This document shows, piece by piece, positions 7,221-12,138 of a DNA stretch of 20,498 nucleotides; within the stretch, counting starts at the first letter, position 1, and every line of letters starts with the position of its first letter. The translations under genes and the position numbers were made by a program. The DNA comes from Oligoflexales bacterium (GTDB taxonomy: Bacteria; Bdellovibrionota; Oligoflexia; Oligoflexales; Oligoflexaceae). The stretch spans positions 1 through 20,498 of the forward strand of contig JADFZC010000011.1 in the NCBI GenBank assembly GCA_015232735.1, in the 5' to 3' direction. Below the pieces are notes generated by a model. The model searched no databases. It was given only the letters and a program-made list of their open reading frames with translations, and had not been told where the DNA came from.

Positions 7221-8804
7221 TTATGCGATCGCTACAGCCTCAAAACGTCTTGTGACTACGATTTTGATCTGGCCAGGAAAAGCCACATTTTCTTCAACTT
7301 TACGTGCTATCGATCGAGTTAATTCCTCTACCTGATGCTCTTTGGTTTTTTTATGATTAACTTCAATGTGGACCTCTCTTCCACCACTCATAATACTAAT
7401 TTTTTGTATGCCAGGGAATGATTTTATAGATTGATCTATAGCCAGAAGTCTTATTTGATAGCCTTCTTCGAGATGAATTCTGGCTCCTGGTCGTGCTCCT
7501 GACAATGTATCGGCTGTCTTCAAAACGTAACTTAACGGAGTATCGAGAACTAGGTCGTTATGATGGGACAGGATTGTGTCACAAACAATCTTTGATTCAC
7601 CAAATCTATCAGCGTAGTCACAGCTTATGATTGCGTGTGATCCCTCTATTTTATAATCTATGCCCTTGCCGATATCATGAAGTAGTCCGCAGCGTTTTGC
7701 CAGTATCGGATTAATACCTATTTCATGTGCTAGTATTCCTGATAGTTTTGCTACTTCTAGAGAATGGTAATATTGATTTTGGCGATAACTTGTTCGCCAA
7801 TTCAGGGCTCCAATCATTTTTTGAATTTCTGGATGAACATTTGATAATTGGAGCTCACTTACGGCTTGAAGTCCGAGTTTGTTTGAGAGTTTTTCTAGAG
7901 TAAATTTGTGTTTTTCATAGTATTTAGAGACGGCAGACCATTGGTTGACTCCCTTTGGGAGGATTTCCTCTAGAGTCATTCTTGCTGCTTCTTTGTATAT
8001 TCCATAGCCTCCCCCAAGCTTAATGGCATAGAGTCCATTTTCACCTTCTTTTGACAAGGTAATTTCAACGCCTTCTGACAATTCACTCAAATCTTTGATT
8101 AGAGAGTTGTTGGCGGATTGAAGATTTTCAACAATTTTTTGGCTTGAAATTTCTACATGGTTAAGAGCTTTGGGCCAGATAAAATCCGGAGAATAACGAG
8201 AGAGAATTCTGTTTAAAACCCTGTTTGCTATTTTTTTGGATTGTGAGTCAATTGAATCCGTTAAATCTTTCAAGTATCTTTGGGATTCAAGTTGTCTTTC
8301 ATTTATCTGATCTTCAACTAAAGTTGATTTAATGTTTGGAATTTTGCATTCAGCGATAATTTCAAGTTTACTCTGTAATTCTGTTTTTATTTTTAAATTA
8401 GTTTTTAAATCTTCCATGTATTTATTACGCAAACTATCAACCTTTAACTTATAGTTCTCCAATTCTTTTTCCTGGCGTACTATTCTAGCTTCTGTTTGTT
8501 GCATCAGGCTTTCTTGTGAGTTTAATTCTTCATTGGTTACTTGCATGTCCATTGCTAGATCGTTAAGACTAGTTTCTAGCTCATCCCTAACAAGGGATAG
8601 TTGTTCTTCAATTCTAAGTTTTGATTCAGAAAAAATCTGCTCTTTCTTTTTTAATGCCCTTTGAATAATAAGCGCTTTTTGCTGCAAGTTTTCTGTCTCT
8701 AGCCGTTTTGGCAAAAGAAATAACAATAAAGAAAATATGATGTAGCCGAGGAGCAAAGAAGCTCCGATGATGATTGCCGTATCCTGAATGATTTCATAAT
8801 TCAT
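7221..8804 (-). CDS. rny: RNase Y-like membrane-anchored HD-domain endoribonuclease with degenerate KH region
   Basis: Membrane-bound endonuclease family that starts mRNA decay. Of 527 residues, 7-31 form a single membrane anchor and about 35-200 a long charged coiled coil. About 208-285 is where the KH domain belongs, and 318-527 is the HD domain and RNase Y C-terminal domain. The catalytic set is intact: H347 in YYHSLEVA, H376-D377 in LLHDIGKG, H414-H415 in ILSHHNDL and D432 in TADTLSGARPGAR. VHPEIQKMIGALNWRTSY and AFPGQIKIVVTRRFEAV are strong family signatures. The KH region lacks the usual GREGRN loop: the matching stretch reads near IVENLQSANNSLIKD, while the later helix KEAARMTLEEIL is kept. 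RNA binding by KH may therefore be lost or altered. It is first in an operon with a TPR gene. GGA lies 9 bases before the ATG. Confidence 0.92.
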   Translation of the reverse strand: MNYEIIQDTAIIIGASLLLGYIIFSLLLFLLPKRLETENLQQKALIIQRALKKKEQIFSESKLRIEEQLSLVRDELETSLNDLAMDMQVTNEELNSQESLMQQTEARIVRQEKELENYKLKVDSLRNKYMEDLKTNLKIKTELQSKLEIIAECKIPNIKSTLVEDQINERQLESQRYLKDLTDSIDSQSKKIANRVLNRILSRYSPDFIWPKALNHVEISSQKIVENLQSANNSLIKDLSELSEGVEITLSKEGENGLYAIKLGGGYGIYKEAARMTLEEILPKGVNQWSAVSKYYEKHKFTLEKLSNKLGLQAVSELQLSNVHPEIQKMIGALNWRTSYRQNQYYHSLEVAKLSGILAHEIGINPILAKRCGLLHDIGKGIDYKIEGSHAIISCDYADRFGESKIVCDTILSHHNDLVLDTPLSYVLKTADTLSGARPGARIHLEEGYQIRLLAIDQSIKSFPGIQKISIMSGGREVHIEVNHKKTKEHQVEELTRSIARKVEENVAFPGQIKIVVTRRFEAVAIA

Positions 8805-9000
8805 CTAATTCTATCCTGTGTATATGCAAATTGCTTTCAAAAATGAACAGATGTTTATACCTTAACGTATCAACTTTACAAGATATGCAAATTTTGTGGA
8901 TACGTTATGCTTAAACATGGAATCAATCCTGCCAAATATCTCTGGATAATGAAAGGAAGATTTATTTTACTATTTGAAAGCCGGCATGAAGTATGATGGA
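8805..9000. promoter_or_regulatory. Upstream region of the RNase Y operon with inverted and direct repeats
   Basis: The minus strand carries TTGTAA, 16 bases, then TATAAA (in 8853-8880), a plausible promoter for the RNase Y operon. It is overlapped by a 9-bp inverted repeat, TAACGTATC at 8863-8871 and GATACGTTA at 8899-8907. The 11-mer ATATGCAAATT occurs twice, at 8822-8832 and 8883-8893. The inverted repeat straddles the -35 side, as an operator would, but its core also resembles the GTATCCT ends of the adjoining structured repeat, so it may be element debris. The rest of the stretch up to 9000 shows no gene. Confidence 0.35.
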
Positions 9001-9121
9001 GACGTATCCTAAACCCTAAAGACGAAGGATCTGTCATGAAATATCAGTATTTTACAACAGATCCTAATACAAGCTTCGCTTGCCAGGATACGTCCGTGGC
9101 GCTTTCGCGCCACGGACTAGC
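9001..9121 (-). repeat. Structured multi-stem repeat, copy A
   Basis: About 120 bases that recur in inverted orientation at 16008-16128. Outer arms GACGTATCCT (9001-9010) and AGGATACGTC (9085-9094) are perfectly complementary over 10 bp. Within them are GGATCTGT (9027-9034) with ACAGATCC (9057-9064), and CAAGC-TTC-GCTTG (9070-9082). A GC-rich 11-bp hairpin with TTTC loop, GTCCGTGGCGC (9092-9102) with GCGCCACGGAC (9107-9117), is attached at one end and overlaps the outer arm by 3 bases. In copy B the same hairpin has C:G where this one has G:C at the fifth pair. This looks like a mobile palindromic element (REP or MITE class) or a structured RNA. No transposase is encoded. Confidence 0.85.
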
Positions 9122-9323
9122 TAAACAAAGTGTCAGAGGACTTTTACTTCAGATTTTTGCAGGGTATGCTTGGTGTTAACAGGATTTCAGGGTAAAATAT
9201 ATGCAGAGGTGATTAATTATATGTTATTTCTATCGATTTTGATTTGTTTTGTATTAATATGATACCAATATCAATAGACGTTGTTTTTGTGTCTGTTTGA
9301 TAAAAAAGTGAAGAGAACATATT
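9122..9323. other. Gene-free leader before the exported protein gene
   Basis: About 200 AT-rich bases between structured repeat copy A and the start at 9324. TATGAT near 9257-9262 could serve as a -10, but no well-spaced -35 is seen. No ORF, tRNA or clear terminator is visible. Confidence 0.3.
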
Positions 9324-10115
9324 ATGATTAATAAGAGAAATAATTTCAAGGGGCTCTATTTAATAATACAAATTCCAATTTTATCTTTGGAAATGGCCTA
9401 TGGCAAGCCAATTATAGACAGGAAAGATAGGATTGAGATGAATTGGACTACGATGAAAATTAGGTACTATGGAGAATCAAATATAAACTTGGGAGCGATG
9501 TTGCCTCTAGTTGAGGCAGAGAAAGCGGCTTGGAAAGAGGGACTTAACTATATAATAAGGGAAATTCCGGAATTAAGAACTGATTTGATTGAGAAAATAA
9601 AAGGAAAAGAATTTGAGAAAGTTTATTCAAATAATGCGGCAAATGAAGTTGCTTCTTCAACATATTCTTATGATACAACTTATTTTACGGATGGAAGAGT
9701 CAGGGTTTCTCTAGAAAGCAGTTTGGCTATGGCACTAAATCCTGGAAATATCGGTTTTGAAAGTGAGAATATTTTAGATGAGTCAATTAAGACCAGAAAC
9801 ACGGGCATTATTATTGAGTTAAAAGATAAAAATATAAAGCCATTATCGATATTTGAATTAAAGGACAATAAGGGAAACAACTTGTATCAGGCAAAACTTG
9901 TAGCAAAAAACAATTATTTAAAGCGGGCTATGGGAAAATGGTTGGAAAAATCATCATCATCTGAAATTAGTTCAATAATAGGCCGCAATCCTGCTACTAT
10001 TCAAGCCAATATGAAAGGGAATACACTTTATGTGGATTCGGAAAAGTGGAAGGAAGTGATAAAGGGAAACGAAGATTTGTTAAAAGTGGCTAAAGTCGCT
10101 ATAGTCATTCTGTAA
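9324..10115 (+). CDS. Probable exported protein, possibly LPP20/FlgP-like
   Basis: The N-terminus MINKRNNFKGLYLIIQIPI is basic then hydrophobic, and AYG at about residues 26-28 is a reasonable signal-peptidase site; there is no lipobox cysteine. The mature part opens with MNWTTMKIRYYGES, continues with an AEKAAWKEGLNYIIREI helix, and later has a YFTDGRVRVSLESSLAMAL segment. This pattern (short strand, alanine-rich helix, then a strand with a DG turn) recalls LPP20 or FlgP-like envelope proteins of deltaproteobacteria and Campylobacterota. I judge that from pattern only, so the family is uncertain. AAGAG lies about 8 bases before the ATG. It is isolated, between a structured repeat and the long rpmI leader; no flagellar genes are nearby. 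Confidence 0.7.
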   Translation: MINKRNNFKGLYLIIQIPILSLEMAYGKPIIDRKDRIEMNWTTMKIRYYGESNINLGAMLPLVEAEKAAWKEGLNYIIREIPELRTDLIEKIKGKEFEKVYSNNAANEVASSTYSYDTTYFTDGRVRVSLESSLAMALNPGNIGFESENILDESIKTRNTGIIIELKDKNIKPLSIFELKDNKGNNLYQAKLVAKNNYLKRAMGKWLEKSSSSEISSIIGRNPATIQANMKGNTLYVDSEKWKEVIKGNEDLLKVAKVAIVIL

Positions 10116-10589
10116 TGCTCTCTTTCTGAATTTATTAATAGATAAGACCTATTAAGTATCGTTACTTCTGGCAGAGGTAAAAGCAACAAGTTTATGATTT
10201 GCAACCTCTTTTCATCAAAGTGTATTCAATTCCCACTTTTGGGATCTGTGAGTTTTTTATTTATAAATCGATAAATTGATGGCACTAAAAACCCCAACGA
10301 TGTATTTTGGTGAGTGGGGCGAATATGGATTGTGTTTGTAATATCTTGAAATCTTTGAAAAGATCTTGTGTGGGTTTCACTTGTTAGTATACGTTTCTTT
10401 TACATTTAATGCCTGAAACTGGTTATTAAGTCGAAAGGATGACGAGTTGCCCATTGGGGAATAGAGGATTAAACGGGATTTGCTCAAGAGTTGTTTTTTT
10501 ATCGTTGCACTGCCCCTGTAGAAGTGGTACACAATTTCTTCAAATCTCTAATGGGGTTAATTAAAGTATTAACTTGGAATTGATAGAAT
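10116..10589 (+). promoter_or_regulatory. Long leader upstream of rpmI-rplT, no infC
   Basis: 474 bases without a credible gene precede rpmI. In most bacteria infC sits here and its mRNA carries the bL20 autoregulatory site; neither infC nor a recognisable remnant is seen in any frame. CCCCA at 10292-10296 can pair with TGGGG at 10315-10319, or CCAA at 10294-10297 with TTGG at 10307-10310, giving alternative small stems. Near the 3' end two related strings occur (CCATTGGGGAATAGAG and CTCTAATGGGG). rpmI has no clear Shine-Dalgarno, which fits control through leader structure, but no specific bL20 site could be drawn. Confidence 0.3.
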
Positions 10590-10787
10590 ATGCCAAAAAT
10601 AAAGACAAAAAGAGCAGCTGCAAAACGTTTTAGAGTTTTATCTTCGGGGAAAATACGCAGAAATCACTCTGGGAAACAACACATTTTGACAAAAAAACGA
10701 AGAGCTCGGTTAAATAAATTAAAAAAACCATGCTATGTAGATGCTTCTGATGTAGGCTTGGTTCTTCGTTGTTTACCCAACGGATAA
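10590..10787 (+). CDS. rpmI: 50S ribosomal protein bL35
   Basis: A small, very basic component of the large ribosomal subunit. It has 65 residues, the usual length, beginning [16 protein letters not shown] with the family's [20 protein letters not shown] core and the C-terminal [12 protein letters not shown]. It is followed by rplT after 86 bases, the normal partner. The bases before the ATG (GGAATTGATAGAAT) hold no strong Shine-Dalgarno, so translation is probably inefficient or regulated through leader structure. infC is absent from its normal place directly upstream. Confidence 0.97.
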   Translation: MPKIKTKRAAAKRFRVLSSGKIRRNHSGKQHILTKKRRARLNKLKKPCYVDASDVGLVLRCLPNG

Positions 10788-10873
10788 GTGGCTTTCAACT
10801 GAAAAAATACTAATAAAGCTGAAGACATTTAGTCACGATATATGTTTTTGGCAAATATATTGAGGTGATTTGT

Positions 10874-11239
10874 ATGACTCGAGCAAAACGTGGCTTTAAA
10901 GCAAGAAGAAGACGTAAAAAACTCTTGGACTTGGCTAAAGGTTACAGGGGATCAAGAAAAAATCGATATAAGACAGCCGTTCATGTAGTGAGGAGAGGAC
11001 TTGTTTTTGCTTTTAGGGATAGAAGAGCCAAAAAACGGGATTTCAGGAGGCTTTGGATAGTAAGAATTAATGCGGCAGCTAGAGCATGTGGTGTAAGATA
11101 CTCAGAGTTTATAAATGGCTTGACGAATATGAATTATGACATAGACAGGAGTATACTGGCGGATCTCGCATTGAACAATCCCGATGCTTTTTCTGATATT
11201 GCATTAAAGGCAAAGAAGGCGGCAACAAGACATAATTAA
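10874..11239 (+). CDS. rplT: 50S ribosomal protein bL20
   Basis: Binds 23S rRNA early in large-subunit assembly and represses its own operon in many bacteria. The start is ATG 10874 (MTRAKRGFKARRRRKK), with GAGGTGA 5 bases upstream; an in-frame GTG at 10865 overlaps that Shine-Dalgarno and is rejected. The 121 residues are close to the normal 115-120. The basic N-terminal extension and the globular C-terminal half (LWIVRINAAARACGVRYSEF) are both present. It is second in the rpmI-rplT unit and is followed by a strong terminator. Confidence 0.97.
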   Translation: MTRAKRGFKARRRRKKLLDLAKGYRGSRKNRYKTAVHVVRRGLVFAFRDRRAKKRDFRRLWIVRINAAARACGVRYSEFINGLTNMNYDIDRSILADLALNNPDAFSDIALKAKKAATRHN

Positions 11240-11285
11240 AAACGGTAATTTAATAACATAAATAAAATACTCATTACTACTAGTT

Positions 11286-11320
11286 ATCCCCAGACCTGAT
11301 ATTTGGTGGGGATTTTTTTT
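11286..11320 (+). terminator. Rho-independent terminator of rpmI-rplT
   Basis: ATCCCCA (11286-11292) pairs perfectly with TGGGGAT (11307-11313), with an extra CC/GG pairing inside the loop. The stem is followed by a run of eight T (11313-11320). It lies 47 bases after the rplT stop. The left arm also forms TTATCCCCA, one base from a DnaA box. Confidence 0.85.
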
Positions 11321-11368
11321 ATTCGTAAAATCAGACTAGTATAATTATCGTGAGATGAAAGAAAAAAC

Positions 11369-11392
11369 TTATCCACAACCGCCTGTGTATAA
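11369..11392. promoter_or_regulatory. Pair of inverted perfect DnaA boxes
   Basis: TTATCCACA at 11369-11377 on the plus strand and TGTGTATAA at 11384-11392 (TTATACACA on the minus strand) both match the DnaA consensus TTATNCACA exactly. They face each other across 6 bases. A third near-match, TTATCCCCA, lies at 11284-11292. The flanks are AT-rich on both sides and gene-free between rplT and the tRNA. This could be a small DnaA regulatory or titration site, or part of an origin; dnaB is 7 kb away, but no dnaA, dnaN or gidA is in the window. Confidence 0.55.
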
Positions 11393-11532
11393 CTTTCAAC
11401 CCTAACCAACTTCTGAAGTCTACGTTATTTTATTACATTTGCAATAGGGAACAATTATGAATCATTTCGAAACAAAATTCAATATTGATTTAGGATACCT
11501 TCTAATTTTTTTTCAAGGACTTTTGAGATATA

Positions 11533-11613
11533 TGGGGACGGGGAGACTTGAACTCCCACGACGAGGTCACTGGCTTCTAAGACCAGCGTGTCTACCAATT
11601 TCACCACGTCCCC
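11533..11613 (-). tRNA. tRNA-Leu(UAG)
   Basis: On the minus strand GGGGACG (11613-11607) pairs with CGTCCCC, with discriminator A at 11533. The D arm carries GGTAGACAC, the anticodon loop is CTTAGAA with anticodon TAG, and there is a medium-long variable arm as in class II tRNAs. The T arm is GGGAG-TTCAAGT-CTCCC. CCA is not encoded. The gene stands alone on the strand opposite its neighbours. Confidence 0.95.
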
Positions 11614-11751
11614 TTTATTAATTCAGTTTTGATTTGCCTTTGTTAATTCAATTTGTCAATAGTATTTGGATGAATTTTGATTATCGAAAAAGAATAAAAT
11701 TCTTTATTCGTATTAATCTAAAAAAATGGATATAAAATTTTGAGGTCATAA
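11614..11751. other. Spacer between tRNA-Leu and DUF1844 gene
   Basis: An AT-rich gap in which GAATAAA-ATTC-TTTATTC forms a perfect 7-bp inverted repeat (about 11691-11708), ahead of the GAGGT ribosome site of the next gene. It must hold the promoters of both flanking genes, but none stands out. Confidence 0.3.
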
Positions 11752-12039
11752 GTGGCTATGGATAAATCATGCAATGAAAATAACAGATTACATGGCGAAG
11801 TGGATTTTTCTGGTCTGATTCTTGGATTTTGTTCTGCAGCGCTAACTTATATGGGATACAGTGTGGATGGAAAAATTGGTTCGGGGAAAAAAAATTTGAT
11901 ATTGGCGAAACAAAATATTGATTTTATCGAGATACTTAGAGATAAAACAAAGGGAAACCTGTTGGAAGATGAAAAACAGCTTATAGAACAGGTGCTTACA
12001 GATTTAAGGATAAAATATATAGAAGTCTCAAAGAATTAA
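11752..12039 (+). CDS. DUF1844 family protein
   Basis: A 95-residue protein matching the DUF1844 pattern: a polar N-terminus, then VDFSGLILGFCSAALTYMGY (helix), then NLILAKQNIDFIEILRDKTK and GNLLEDEKQLIEQVLTDLRI. The family is widespread in deltaproteobacteria and Acidobacteria and has no established function. GTG at 11752 is taken as the start because GAGGT is 5 bases upstream; ATG at 11758, two codons later, is the alternative. It is followed by tandem hairpins and then clpB. Confidence 0.85.
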   Translation: MAMDKSCNENNRLHGEVDFSGLILGFCSAALTYMGYSVDGKIGSGKKNLILAKQNIDFIEILRDKTKGNLLEDEKQLIEQVLTDLRIKYIEVSKN

Positions 12040-12071
12040 TTTATAGATATCCATTTAAAAAAGCTTAAAAA

Positions 12072-12120
12072 ACATCCGAAAACTATTCAGAGGATGTGAA
12101 ACGCATATGTGTTTCTTCTT
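12072..12120 (+). terminator. Tandem hairpins between DUF1844 gene and clpB
   Basis: Two hairpins abut. ACATCC (12072-12077) pairs with GGATGT (12092-12097), and directly after it GAAACGCAT pairs with ATGTGTTTC (12098-12115, one G-U pair, nearly a pure palindrome). TTCTTCTTTT then follows. This can terminate the DUF1844 transcript. Because the clpB start is only 24 bases beyond base 12115, it could instead be a leader structure, such as an attenuator or a thermosensor; the sequence alone does not decide. Confidence 0.5.
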
Positions 12121-12138
12121 TTCCTTAGAAGGTGATTT

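Noticed and set aside
10116..10589. Remnant of infC
   Set aside because: Read in all frames for IF3 C-terminal motifs; nothing resembling them was found.
11458..11619. Plus-strand ORF starting at ATG 11458 and reading through the tRNA-Leu region
   Set aside because: Most of it is the antisense of a well-formed tRNA gene, and no recognisable protein features are present.
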